DNA of 64,000 nt from Bacteroidota bacterium (GCA_023450085.1 JAEXHI010000030.1:186001-250000), one strand, 5' to 3'; counted from the first letter of the stretch, positions 50,724 through 59,915 are shown. Notes: generated from the sequence alone by a model not told the origin. Translations and numbers: made by a program.

Positions 50724-52250
50724 TTAGAATAATAACCCCAAGCTTAATTGTGCCGTGTAGGCATTTTTCCTAGGATTAATAGCGGTACTTAATAATTCGT
50801 TTCGGCTTGCTTTATGGGCTGCGGTGTATTGACCATCAATGCCGATTACCCAATAGGTTCGGTTCTTTTTGTAGAATAGCTTACTGGTTACAGCAATTTG
50901 TCCATAAGCATAAAGGTCATAAACGGCATCAGGAAGTACTACACTTCTGATAAAAGAATTAACCTTTAAAGGATTGTAGCTAAAAGAAGGGTTTAAAGGG
51001 CTGTAATAAGCTAAATGAACTTGGTTTAGCCAATTTAAATCGTTCTTTAACTCGAGTTTTTTCCCTGCAAAGGTTTTGATGCCCGCCATGGATCTAAACT
51101 TTTCTACTTCGAGGTTGCCGTCTACTTTTTGCATAGCGCCTACCTGTAGTTTAAGTCCTAACTCCCAATTTTTGGGCATACTTTTAATGGCTTCCAAATA
51201 AGCATTTTCATTGCTGTACAGATAGTTATTTCCGCCTAATTCATAGTTGTTATCTTTTCCCTTTTCTTTTTCCCAATGGAGATAGAAAAGCCAATCATTT
51301 TGTTGGTAGATTAATTTTGCATAATAGGTTTCAAGGTCAAAATGCCCATAATTTTGTCTACTTGCATACCTTCCATCAGAGTTTCCGCGATTGAAAGTCT
51401 CGTCGCGATCTAGGTAACCAAAAGCTGTTTGGAATTGCCCCTTATTTAATTTGAAATTGCTGTAGGCTTCTAATCCTTTCCATTTTTTGTCGATGGTAAA
51501 AACCCTATCTGAAAAATCTAAAGCTGTTCTGGACATGCCGTAGCCGTTCATTAAGCGGTTTAAATAGTGGGGATAAGAAGTGGATTCGTAGAAAGCTTTA
51601 TTTCGATAATCTACCTGATATTCATTTTGTCCGTATCCATAGGTTCCTTTTACACTAATGCCATGTTTCCCCAAATGATAGATGATTTCTGGTTTGAGTA
51701 TCAATCTAAAATGTTTTAAAGCTCCTCTTGGATCGTTAGTACTGGCATGATTGCCCATTCCGTAATCGAAGCCTAAGGCAAACCCCAATTGACTAATGAT
51801 CGGGGTGTAAGCCAAGGTATTGATGGTATAATCGGTGCGTTTATAATGAACGGCTTTTTCTGATCCATAATAATAGGGAGCAGGGTCGGTATTGTCAACA
51901 CGGTGGCTAAATGCAATGCTATCGTTCTGTTGGTCGTTAAAAATAAACTGACCCCACAGCTTTAACTTTTTAAGTGTTCTAATCCCTTCGGAGGCAAAAG
52001 TTACTGATTGATTCCGCTTTGCTTCTTGGGCAAGCTTAAAACTTCCGCCATACAATTGATAGCTTAAATTGGTGTTGGAAGTTTTATTGATTTCGCTTTT
52101 AGCCAGAAACAATCCCGATTGTAGCAAAAAGTCATAGCTTGTTTGTTTGGCAAGCGAATTATGTATGTTAGCGGTGGTATCTTGTGCTGCGGCACCAGTG
52201 AAAATAAATAGCAGCGTAACCATTAAGGCTAGGCGGTTGATATGAAACAT
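50724..52250 (-). CDS. outer-membrane beta-barrel protein (DUF6850-like)
   Basis: The 508-aa protein has a signal peptide ending TGAAAQ. The rest is a run of alternating amphipathic strands with many Tyr/Trp/Phe, ending in KNAYTAQLSLGLLF, a typical barrel terminus with C-terminal Phe. It resembles the DUF6850 family that accompanies DUF4876 proteins. Its ATG overlaps the stop of the DUF4876 gene by one base (TAATG), so it is translationally coupled. Confidence 0.75.
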   Translation of the reverse strand: MFHINRLALMVTLLFIFTGAAAQDTTANIHNSLAKQTSYDFLLQSGLFLAKSEINKTSNTNLSYQLYGGSFKLAQEAKRNQSVTFASEGIRTLKKLKLWGQFIFNDQQNDSIAFSHRVDNTDPAPYYYGSEKAVHYKRTDYTINTLAYTPIISQLGFALGFDYGMGNHASTNDPRGALKHFRLILKPEIIYHLGKHGISVKGTYGYGQNEYQVDYRNKAFYESTSYPHYLNRLMNGYGMSRTALDFSDRVFTIDKKWKGLEAYSNFKLNKGQFQTAFGYLDRDETFNRGNSDGRYASRQNYGHFDLETYYAKLIYQQNDWLFYLHWEKEKGKDNNYELGGNNYLYSNENAYLEAIKSMPKNWELGLKLQVGAMQKVDGNLEVEKFRSMAGIKTFAGKKLELKNDLNWLNQVHLAYYSPLNPSFSYNPLKVNSFIRSVVLPDAVYDLYAYGQIAVTSKLFYKKNRTYWVIGIDGQYTAAHKASRNELLSTAINPRKNAYTAQLSLGLLF

Positions 52251-53581
52251 TACTTAAATCCTCCTGGTATAGCTGGCATAATCCATTCAAAATCTTCTGT
52301 AGAATTGTTGGTGTCTTTTAATATCCTTCTACCATTTTCTACCCTATCTACTTTTCTCATTAATGCTTGGGAGCTGTAAGAGCCTCCTGGTACAAATCCA
52401 AATCCAGCATCCAATTCAGGGCTCAGTTTTTTGGGCAGCCTCCTATCGGGCGTGCTGGGTTGTGTTTCTACAGCATCCAACACAAACTTTTTAGGCACTT
52501 GTGTGTACAGTGTTTTGCCTTGTATGGTCGTTTCTTTCACTTCCGCATATCTAGGCCATTTGGATACATCTTCATCTGTTTTAAAGATGGCGTAGCCAAT
52601 CCTTCCAATATTGTCCATCATCATGGTGGTGGCAAATTTTTGAATGACCAAAAGGCTGGTTTTTCCTGGAGTTGGAATGTCTATTAACGAAGCGTAATCT
52701 CCAGGTTCCAAATAAGGTGTGGTGATGACTTCAAAATCTGCCCCGCTTAAATCAACCGTAAGATTGGGTTTGTTAACCTCGTACACTTTTCCATTTTTGT
52801 TGGTGAAAGGCATTTTATGGTTAATGGCGCTTCTAGCCACGACTAAACCTGCCCCAGGTTGTACTGGGTAGCTGGTACCATTTCCAGGAAAGCGATAAAT
52901 GGCTTGCGCATATAGAAAATCTTCGTTGGCATTGGCAGGTGCTGGAGCCGTTCCCAAGGCTTTTGTCCAATCGAACTGACCGCTAGGAAGCAATAAATTT
53001 TCAAGACGGTAAGTGGTAGACATGCGGCCATAAACAAACATGAAATATAAGCCATCGGCATATAGCACCTGGTCGGAGTTGTTATAAATTTCGAAGAAAT
53101 TATCTCTTAACGAAGCACCATCGTACAAATCAGAGCCTGCATAATAAAGCTGTTTAATTACCCATGGACTATTGATTCCTTTTTTAAGGGTCATGTTCAG
53201 TTGATAATTACCGTTGTTGGTTTTGATTTTATAATTGGTTTCACCCGCGTTAAAAACCACTTTTGTAGGCTCTTGTTCACCTGTTAGGTTCAAATATTCC
53301 GTTGCCGTGAATTCCCTTTTAACGGATATGTCATAGGTTCCAGAGCTAATTTCCTTAAATACAGCTTTACCATTTTGGTCGGTAGTGGCATATTCTACCA
53401 AACCTGTTTCTAAGTTTTTAATAGAAACTGTAAGATTTTGCAAGGGTAGTTTTGAGGCTGCTGAGTAGGCGATATTAACGTTTACATCCACTGGCTTCAA
53501 ATCAGGAACGAGGTTTTTTTTGCAGGCAAGGAGGCTGCTGATCCATAAAAGGACAATCGAAAAAATTATATTTCTATTCAT
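52250..53581 (-). CDS. DUF4876-family lipoprotein
   Basis: The 443-aa protein has a lipobox ending SSLLAC (Cys20). An N-terminal carboxypeptidase-regulatory-like beta-sandwich (ENLETGLVEY-type region, GKAVFKEISSGTYDISV) is followed by the DUF4876 region (IYNNSDQVLYADGLYF, SGQFDWTKALG, SYPVQPGAGLVVARSAINH). Function is unknown; co-occurrence with TonB receptors suggests a surface-exposed ligand-capturing protein. It follows the receptor by 13 bp. Confidence 0.82.
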   Translation of the reverse strand: MNRNIIFSIVLLWISSLLACKKNLVPDLKPVDVNVNIAYSAASKLPLQNLTVSIKNLETGLVEYATTDQNGKAVFKEISSGTYDISVKREFTATEYLNLTGEQEPTKVVFNAGETNYKIKTNNGNYQLNMTLKKGINSPWVIKQLYYAGSDLYDGASLRDNFFEIYNNSDQVLYADGLYFMFVYGRMSTTYRLENLLLPSGQFDWTKALGTAPAPANANEDFLYAQAIYRFPGNGTSYPVQPGAGLVVARSAINHKMPFTNKNGKVYEVNKPNLTVDLSGADFEVITTPYLEPGDYASLIDIPTPGKTSLLVIQKFATTMMMDNIGRIGYAIFKTDEDVSKWPRYAEVKETTIQGKTLYTQVPKKFVLDAVETQPSTPDRRLPKKLSPELDAGFGFVPGGSYSSQALMRKVDRVENGRRILKDTNNSTEDFEWIMPAIPGGFK

Positions 53582-53594
53582 GGTGAAGATTTCG

Positions 53595-56500
53595 CTAAAG
53601 TTTTAAACTTATTTCTGCTCCAAATGAAGGCGAGCTATTTAATACCACTAAATTGCCAGAGCTTTCTACGGTGTATTTTGGTCGCCAATTCAACATGTTA
53701 TACACATTGAATGAAAATCTTAAGCGTTTGGCAATTTCCTTGCTCATTCTTAGGTGTACGTTGCCGTAGATGATTGGGTAGCGTTCGTTTTCTCGTTCTG
53801 GGGAAGTAGGTAACAAAGCCAAATGCCCATATACTGGATTATCTGGGTCGAAGTTTTCTATGGGGAAGTATTTCAGCTCGGCATTGTAATATCCAATTGG
53901 GTAGGCTGATCGGTTGTAGTAAACCGATTTGGTTTTAAAAGGGAAGTCGCCAATAACCCCAATCATCAGCCCTAATGAAGGAATGTGCGTATTGCTAGAG
54001 ATATTGGTTCTCCACTGAATATTTCTTCTATTTTCAGGTTCGTAAACAGCAAAAACAGCATCTCTGGTAAAGTCAACACCATCCATATTTACAATGTTCA
54101 TATAAGGAGAGGTATCATAGAAAAAAGAGTTGGTATATCCGGCGCTGATGCTAAAGGAAGTGGATATGGCGGGTATTTTTGGTGTACTGATCATGAACTC
54201 CAATCCTTTGTTATTGGTATTTTGACTGTTGATCATTTGGTTGTAGCTAATGCTTCTTTTAATTCCGCCGCCAGTAGGGGAATAGGCTGCCTTCCCTTCA
54301 TCATTGATATAATAGGTATAAGAAGGGACTACAATTTCTTTGATGATTCTTTTGGTAGAAAAGCCATCCTTCGTATTCTTGACATAGGCTGAGAAAGAAA
54401 AGTTAAAGCCATTGGAAATAAATGAAGTAGAAAATTCGGCGGTATTTGACCTTGAAGGTTTCAACTGATTGTTTTCGGGGTTAATGATGTTCGTGTAAAC
54501 GAGGTAAAGTCGTTTATCGGGATCTTCATTATTGGCACGAATGAGTGGGGTGTGGAAATAGATCGGACCAGGTGATAAGTGTGCCAACGATGGTGCTTTG
54601 GTAGCAATACCGTAAGAGAAACCAAGGGTCAGTTTGTCGGTAACTTTGTAATTGGTGTTAATTCTTGGCGAAAAATTGAGGGCTTTGTTCTGCTGATCAA
54701 CCCTTATTCCTGTGCGTACGTTCAAATCACTGTTGAAAAGTGGAATAGCAAAACCATCTTCTAAATAAGCACCCACATTTAATACTCCTTTTAATTGGTT
54801 GTAATTGTAAGACTGCTCAGTACTGGATGAGAATAATGGCTTGGAAGGATCAATAATTTGTCCACGGCCAAAATTGTCGGAATAGTAGGCATTTGCACCA
54901 ATGCTTAAACGATGGTTGATGTTTAACGTTTTATACTCTGCCGAGAGGTTAAGGTTGGCATTGGAAGTAAAAGGCTTACCTTCAATTACGGTTTCCCCTA
55001 AATAATAACCGTTGGCATAATCGCCCACGTTTAAACCTTCTTTGTAGGCCTCTACATAAGGAAACGATTCTCCAGCAATGCGATATTGCATGGAAGAATA
55101 TTGCCTTCCGGTGGATAATCCCATACTTAAATCAACCTTTTTGAAGAAAGCGCCTTGGGCAAATTGATAAGATAGTAGGTTGCTGAACGTAAACTGCTTG
55201 TATTCAAATCTTGATTTTCTTTCTGCAGGATCGTCTATATCTAATTTTGTTCCGTCAAGGTTGGCACTCCAGCCCATGGAAAAGGTATTTTTGAAACGGT
55301 CATTTGCACCCAAAGCAATGGAATGCATGATGCGGGCACTAACCCTGTTGTATGATTTTAGATTGTCGCGAGGATCATTATTGGCCTTTAAATAATTCAC
55401 ATCGTAGTTAATGGCACCTAGTTTTTTGGAGAGCTGAAGTCCTTTACTTAAACTGTATTGAGTAGTTCCGTTTCTGAGCGAAACTCGCATGTTGTAAGGA
55501 GACCTACCCGCTTGTCTGTTGATGATTACTGCCCCATCAGTATAGTCGCCATATTTTGCTGAAGCAACGCCAGAAATCACCTCGATACTTTCAATATTAT
55601 CTACAGAGATTTGCCTCATATCGTTACCAGAAAAGGCATTATCGCTAGTGGTGGTGTTTCGATTGTTAAGGCCTAAACCATATTCCCCTTGGATGTAAGG
55701 GTTGAGAAAACCATTTACCGCTTGGTTTTGGGCCTGCATATTAGCATCGTTGCTTAACTGCACTCCATCTAAAATATAGGTTACGCCAAAAGCATTGTTC
55801 CTGCTAAATACATCGGTTGACCAGCTGTCGCCAGCTACCGAACGCAGGGTTAAAATATTAGGATTGGTGATGCTGGGAGCGGTAATTGATTTCCCTGGAA
55901 GCTGGTTCAGTACATCGGCCAAAGAAAGTGCCTGCGTTTGTTCTATGAGTTCCCTATTGAAAAAAATAGAGGAATTGGAATTACCAGACATAGCTTTGTT
56001 GGCACTTACGCTAATTTCCTTGAGATATAGGGAAGCATCATCCATTTTAATGACCAAATTGCTATAGCTAAGCAATGGATTGATGGTGATTTTTTTTGGT
56101 TGTTTTCCAATGTAAGAAGCCACCACAGTGAATTCACTTTTTTTGGTCTTTTCCACCGAAAACCTAAATTCCCCTTTGCTGCCGGTCAATACAGCCTGAC
56201 TTAATTCTAAAATAGAAACGTTGGCAAAAGGCAGTGGTTGGTCATTTTCATCGACCACTTTTCCAGAAATGACTTGTTTGCTGATGGCCTGAAAACTATC
56301 TATTTGTTTTAAGGTGATGATGACCGTATTTTCGTTAATGGAATAGCTTAAATCAGTGGTTAAGAATAGCTTTTTAAGTGTTTCACTAATGGAGCTTTTC
56401 GAAACATTTAGGCTCACGGATTTATATTTTTCCATCAGCTCATTATTATAAACCAAATTGATGCCCGTTTGCTGCTTAATTTGGTTAAGCACCTCAATTA

Positions 56501-56618
56501 ATGGTTTATTTTTAACTGAGATAGAAACTCGTTTTTCGTTTTGATAGAGCGTTTGTCCGAAAGTAGAAATACAGATAAAGAGTGAGAGTATCGGCAGAAT
56601 AAAGCGGTATTTTTTCAT
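53595..56618 (-). CDS. TonB-dependent receptor with STN and carboxypeptidase-regulatory domains
   Basis: The 1007-aa protein has a signal peptide (about 1-21), an STN secretin/TonB N-terminal domain (about 30-110, NLVYNNELMEKYKSVSL), and a CarboxypepD_reg-like domain (about 118-195, SGKVVDENDQPLPFANVSI). A plug domain (about 220-370) includes TQALSLADVLNQLPGKS and NIESIEVISGVASAKYG. The C-terminal barrel ends in SFGAEISLKL. The STN domain signals to FecR in transducer-type receptors. No SusD partner is present, so this is not a SusCD pair. The imported ligand is unknown. Confidence 0.93.
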   Translation of the reverse strand: MKKYRFILPILSLFICISTFGQTLYQNEKRVSISVKNKPLIEVLNQIKQQTGINLVYNNELMEKYKSVSLNVSKSSISETLKKLFLTTDLSYSINENTVIITLKQIDSFQAISKQVISGKVVDENDQPLPFANVSILELSQAVLTGSKGEFRFSVEKTKKSEFTVVASYIGKQPKKITINPLLSYSNLVIKMDDASLYLKEISVSANKAMSGNSNSSIFFNRELIEQTQALSLADVLNQLPGKSITAPSITNPNILTLRSVAGDSWSTDVFSRNNAFGVTYILDGVQLSNDANMQAQNQAVNGFLNPYIQGEYGLGLNNRNTTTSDNAFSGNDMRQISVDNIESIEVISGVASAKYGDYTDGAVIINRQAGRSPYNMRVSLRNGTTQYSLSKGLQLSKKLGAINYDVNYLKANNDPRDNLKSYNRVSARIMHSIALGANDRFKNTFSMGWSANLDGTKLDIDDPAERKSRFEYKQFTFSNLLSYQFAQGAFFKKVDLSMGLSTGRQYSSMQYRIAGESFPYVEAYKEGLNVGDYANGYYLGETVIEGKPFTSNANLNLSAEYKTLNINHRLSIGANAYYSDNFGRGQIIDPSKPLFSSSTEQSYNYNQLKGVLNVGAYLEDGFAIPLFNSDLNVRTGIRVDQQNKALNFSPRINTNYKVTDKLTLGFSYGIATKAPSLAHLSPGPIYFHTPLIRANNEDPDKRLYLVYTNIINPENNQLKPSRSNTAEFSTSFISNGFNFSFSAYVKNTKDGFSTKRIIKEIVVPSYTYYINDEGKAAYSPTGGGIKRSISYNQMINSQNTNNKGLEFMISTPKIPAISTSFSISAGYTNSFFYDTSPYMNIVNMDGVDFTRDAVFAVYEPENRRNIQWRTNISSNTHIPSLGLMIGVIGDFPFKTKSVYYNRSAYPIGYYNAELKYFPIENFDPDNPVYGHLALLPTSPERENERYPIIYGNVHLRMSKEIAKRLRFSFNVYNMLNWRPKYTVESSGNLVVLNSSPSFGAEISLKL

Positions 56619-56621
56619 GAT

Positions 56622-57458
56622 TTACTGTACAACAATCACTTGGTTTTTAAGGGTGAAACTTAATCCCGAAACCGCACTAAGCGTTTTTAGGATATTTGGC
56701 AGGCCATCATTCGTTTGAAAGCTGGCGGTGTAATGTTTATTTAAATGCTTATCATTGATTTGATAGGTTACACGGTAGTTTCTTTGAAGACTAGCTAGAA
56801 TTTCTTGCAGGGAAGCATTATCAAACCATAAAATACCACGGCTCCAAGCAGATACATTTTGGGCATCGATATCGGTTACCGTCATTTTTTGCTGCGCGTA
56901 GCTTAGCTGTTGGTTGGGTTTAAGGTAAATTTCCTTGCCATTGGCCTTAGCGCTAATGCTGCCATGCAAAAGGGTTGTTTTAATGGTTTCGGTATAGGTG
57001 TTGATGTTAAAAGCAGTACCATGTACGGTAACCAGAAGCCCTTTAGTATCTACCGAAAAAGGAAATTCTTTGCTTTTCGTCACTTCAAATAAAGCTTCCC
57101 CTTTAATGAGTTTGATTGCTCTGTTGGTATTCTTTCCTGTAAAATGACAAGCATAGCTGATTTCGCTTTCGGCATTTAAGGTAATGGTAGAGCCATCTGC
57201 TAATGTTAGCGTTTTAGTTTCTCCTTTTTGAGTACTGATGGTATTGAAGCAGGTTTGTACCGCTGCGGTTTCCTGTTTGTTCAACACATACCATGCACCT
57301 GCCAATATCAGTGGCGTAGTTAGGATGGCCGCATATCTCATTATTTTTCCAATACGCTTTCTTCGCTGCATCTTTTCTTCTTCAATGCGGTTTAGAAATC
57401 GGTTCCATCCCTTTTTGGGGTCAAATGTAGGCTCGTTGTTATTCAAATTTTTAAGCAT
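56622..57458 (-). CDS. FecR-family anti-sigma regulator
   Basis: The 278-aa protein has a single transmembrane helix (about 46-62), the FecR domain (about 90-200, LADGSTITLNAESEISY, FEVTKSKEFPFSVDTKG, VHGTAFNINTYTE) and a C-terminal DUF4974 region (WFDNASLQEILASLQRNYRV). It would hold an ECF sigma at the inner membrane until the receptor signals. The short N-terminal cytoplasmic segment fits this. The TonB receptor gene follows after 3 bp. Confidence 0.92.
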   Translation of the reverse strand: MLKNLNNNEPTFDPKKGWNRFLNRIEEEKMQRRKRIGKIMRYAAILTTPLILAGAWYVLNKQETAAVQTCFNTISTQKGETKTLTLADGSTITLNAESEISYACHFTGKNTNRAIKLIKGEALFEVTKSKEFPFSVDTKGLLVTVHGTAFNINTYTETIKTTLLHGSISAKANGKEIYLKPNQQLSYAQQKMTVTDIDAQNVSAWSRGILWFDNASLQEILASLQRNYRVTYQINDKHLNKHYTASFQTNDGLPNILKTLSAVSGLSFTLKNQVIVVQ

Positions 57459-57500
57459 TATTTAGTTGACTCATATGTATGACGACTTCAGCAGGATTTA

Positions 57501-57527
57501 GGATGAATTTTATTTTTCTATTCATCC
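57501..57527. repeat. inverted repeat in the fecR/RCC1 divergent gap
   Basis: GGATGAAT (57501-57508) and ATTCATCC (57520-57527) are exact complements separated by 11 bp of A/T. It may be an operator or a hairpin near the divergent promoters; nothing else stands out in 57459-57586. Confidence 0.35.
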
Positions 57528-57586
57528 CATTTTAAGGAAATACCGTCTTGATTATAAAACACTTTATTATCACAGATAAACATTAT

Positions 57587-58825
57587 ATGAAAATCAGAAA
57601 CTTTTCTTTTGGAACAAAGGCCACTATTTGGGGCGTAGCCCTTTTATCTATAGTATCTGCATGTAAAAAGAGTAACAACGAAGAAACGCCAACCGGACCT
57701 GAAGTAACCAAAAACCAATGGGTGAGTGTAAGTGTGGGTGATTCGCATGCCATTGCCCTTACCAGCGAAGGTGCTATTTGGGGATGGGGAAATAATACTG
57801 GTGGTTTGCTGGGAACAGGGACAGAAACACACGTAAGTACGCCTATTCAAATACAAGCCAACAAAGAATGGAAGTTTGTAAAAACAGGAACCAGCCACAC
57901 CATGGCCATTAAAAAAGATGGTACTTTATGGGCTTGGGGAACTAATACTAACGGTCAGCTAGGAATTGGAACTAAAGAAAACACGGCAAAACTTCAGCCT
58001 GTGCAAGTAGGTACAGATAAAAACTGGAAAACCGTTGCCGTAGGTGGAAACTATACTTTAGCGATTAAGGAAGACGGTTCTTTATGGTCGTGGGGAAATG
58101 GTTCAAGCGGGAGATTAGGAAATGGATTATCCGCAGGAGATGTTTTGGTACCAACGCAAGTAGGAGCAGACCAAACATGGGCTGAGGTGTTTTCATGGAA
58201 CAACTGGGGTGGTTCTTTTGGCATTAAAAAAGACGGTACGCTTTGGGCTTGGGGTGTAAACCAGAATGGAATGCTAGGTACAGGCGATACTACTTCTCCT
58301 TTATCACCTGTATTGGTTGGCGGAACATCAACCTATAAAACCGTGGCTTCGGGAAGAGCAAGAGGGACCTTGGCGATTAAGAAAGACGGTACTTTATGGG
58401 CTGTAGGTAGAAACTCTAGAGGCGAACTTGGTTTAGGAAATACGGATACCCAAAGTACTTGGGCGCAGGTTGGTACTGATAAAAACTGGGAAACGGTAGC
58501 CTTGTTCAATCGTTCTGTCATTGCCACAAAAACAGATGGCTCTTTATGGATTTGGGGCGATAACGTGTACGGCGAGTTTGGAAATGGAAAGGTAAATCCT
58601 AATTCAGATTTAACGGAGACGATTTTAACACCTACAAAACTTGATGGACAAAGCAATGTGAAATTAATTGCCGTAGCATTTAATTTCTCGGTAATTACCA
58701 AAGGAGCAGTGCCAAATACTTTGTATGTAGCAGGTTCAAACTTAGGTTCTTTCCCTTCATTAGGTTTTGGGAATACAGCAACCACAGCACAAACAAGCTT
58801 CAAAGGAAATATTACATTGCCTTAG
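57587..58825 (+). CDS. RCC1-repeat (beta-propeller) lipoprotein
   Basis: I use ATG 57587 (MKIRNFSFGTKATIWG), which gives a lipobox SIVSAC (Cys25); a start at 57548 would add 13 residues. Six clear RCC1/BNR-like blocks follow the pattern (D/E)G(T/S)LWAWGxNxxGxLGxG, about 50 residues apart, with a seventh degenerate block at the end. They would close a seven-bladed propeller. The ligand is unknown. It is divergent from fecR and could share its control. Confidence 0.88.
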   Translation: MKIRNFSFGTKATIWGVALLSIVSACKKSNNEETPTGPEVTKNQWVSVSVGDSHAIALTSEGAIWGWGNNTGGLLGTGTETHVSTPIQIQANKEWKFVKTGTSHTMAIKKDGTLWAWGTNTNGQLGIGTKENTAKLQPVQVGTDKNWKTVAVGGNYTLAIKEDGSLWSWGNGSSGRLGNGLSAGDVLVPTQVGADQTWAEVFSWNNWGGSFGIKKDGTLWAWGVNQNGMLGTGDTTSPLSPVLVGGTSTYKTVASGRARGTLAIKKDGTLWAVGRNSRGELGLGNTDTQSTWAQVGTDKNWETVALFNRSVIATKTDGSLWIWGDNVYGEFGNGKVNPNSDLTETILTPTKLDGQSNVKLIAVAFNFSVITKGAVPNTLYVAGSNLGSFPSLGFGNTATTAQTSFKGNITLP

Positions 58826-58871
58826 AAGCTGCATTTTCAACAGGATTAAAAATCTTATTTATAACTGTGGG

Positions 58872-58897
58872 GGCAGGCGGAAACGTCTGCCTTTTTC
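58872..58897 (+). terminator. intrinsic terminator after the RCC1 gene
   Basis: GGCAGGCG (58872-58879), loop GAAA, CGTCTGCC (58884-58891) with one G-T wobble, then a T-run. It directly precedes a larger inverted-repeat element. Confidence 0.85.
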
Positions 58898-58984
58898 TTT
58901 GCGTTCTTCGCGTGTCTTTTATTTTTTCTTCGCGGTTAAAAATTTACCGCAAAGGTTGGTGAAGTTTTCGCAAAGGACGCAAAG
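58897..58984. repeat. nested inverted repeat (CTTTGCGTTCTTCGCG...CGCAAAGGACGCAAAG)
   Basis: The outer arms at 58897-58912 and 58969-58984 are complementary with three mismatches. An inner pair GCGGTTAAA and TTTACCGC forms a second stem. The element ends 10 bp before the thioesterase stop codon. It has the form of a REP-like dispersed element; similar GCAAAG-rich repeats occur widely in bacterial genomes (general knowledge). Confidence 0.55.
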
Positions 58985-58994
58985 CATTACTTCC

Positions 58995-59381
58995 CTATTT
59001 AATTACTGGGGTAGGTTTTTTGTTTTCATCCAAAGCCACAAAAGTAAAATCACCGTGGATAGCCAATTCCCTGCCTTCCGCATACATTTGCTCGATGTAA
59101 ATCTCCACACCAACCCTTAAGCTGGTATTGCCTACGTGGGTTACTTTGCCTACAAGTTCTACGAATGTTCCTGCTGGAATAGGTTGTTTAAAGTCAATCC
59201 TGTCGCTGCTTACGGTTACCATTCTTTGTCTGCTAAATCTGGTGGCAGTAATAAAGGCTACTTCGTCCATCATGTGCATGGCTGTACCGCCAAATAGCGT
59301 ATCGTAATGGTTGGTGGTGCTTGGAAATACAGCTTTGAAAATACTAGTTTGAGAGCGCTGTATCCTTTCTTCTAATGTCAT
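58995..59381 (-). CDS. acyl-CoA thioesterase, hotdog fold (YciA-like)
   Basis: The ATG at 59381 (TLEERIQRSQ) gives 128 aa. Hotdog motifs are HYDTLFGGTAMHMMDEVAFI (catalytic Asp in MMDE) and the strand FVELVGKVTHVGNTSLRVGVEIY. The family hydrolyses acyl-CoA esters in the cytoplasm. It is the nearest gene downstream of the cobalamin riboswitch, but about 218 nt of unrelated sequence separates them. Confidence 0.9.
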   Translation of the reverse strand: MTLEERIQRSQTSIFKAVFPSTTNHYDTLFGGTAMHMMDEVAFITATRFSRQRMVTVSSDRIDFKQPIPAGTFVELVGKVTHVGNTSLRVGVEIYIEQMYAEGRELAIHGDFTFVALDENKKPTPVIK

Positions 59382-59400
59382 GGTCAAAGATAAATTTAAA

Positions 59401-59430
59401 AGACTTACGAAGCCTTAAAACTTCGAAGCC
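59401..59430. repeat. degenerate copy of the AGACTTACGAAG palindrome
   Basis: AGACTTACGAAG at 59401 is followed by AAAACTTCGAAG, a decayed form of the perfect hairpin at 19849-19881. This shows the palindrome is dispersed in the genome. Confidence 0.5.
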
Positions 59431-59598
59431 TATGATTAGTTTAAATGAAAATATTTAAAGCCCAACCCTAAATAATGTCTTTGGAAAAAGTAAAGGGAGC
59501 ATTGAAAAGCACAACCAACGAAACCAAGCCGTTTCTGGCACTGCTCATCATACTTGACCTATTGTCCTATTCCGCGAAGACATTGTCAATTCAATAAA

Positions 59599-59775
59599 GG
59601 CAGGTCTCCTGACTTATCCCCAACACTATCGCCTTCCCATTCCAACCTTGGTTGGCACAGTGGCATTGTGATAGCGCTGTTCTCTTTTAAGAGAGGACTT
59701 ACAGTTGCGCGACAGCTCGTGATTTGCACACGATTCCCTATTAATCCCGATATTACTCGGGAACCGTTATCGGTT
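59599..59775 (-). ncRNA. cobalamin (AdoCbl-type) riboswitch
   Basis: Read on the minus strand, the conserved cobalamin-aptamer elements occur in order: GGGAATCGTGTGCAAATCAC, CTGTCGCGCAACTGTAAGTC, GCCACTGTGCC, ATGGGAAGGCGATAG and the B12 box AAGTCAGGAGACCTGCC at the 3' end (about 59599-59615). This is a full-length aptamer. A gene controlled by it should lie to the left; only short frames occur before the thioesterase. The rest of the 59382-60077 gap has a repeat (59401), a short plus-strand frame (59475) and a possible tiny gene (59916). Confidence 0.92.
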
Positions 59776-59915
59776 TGATTTGAGATAAAGTTAAGAACTT
59801 GTTGCAGCGAAGTTAGGCAATAGGGATGAGGAAAAGAAACTTGTGAAGGATATTGTGTTAGCTACAGACACATAGGTTTTATGTAAACATATTCATTCTT
59901 GCATTTGCAAACTTT

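Noticed and set aside
59475..59597. 40-aa plus-strand frame just left of the riboswitch
   Set aside because: There is no homology I can recognise and no promoter; it runs opposite to the riboswitch and may be a remnant or chance frame.
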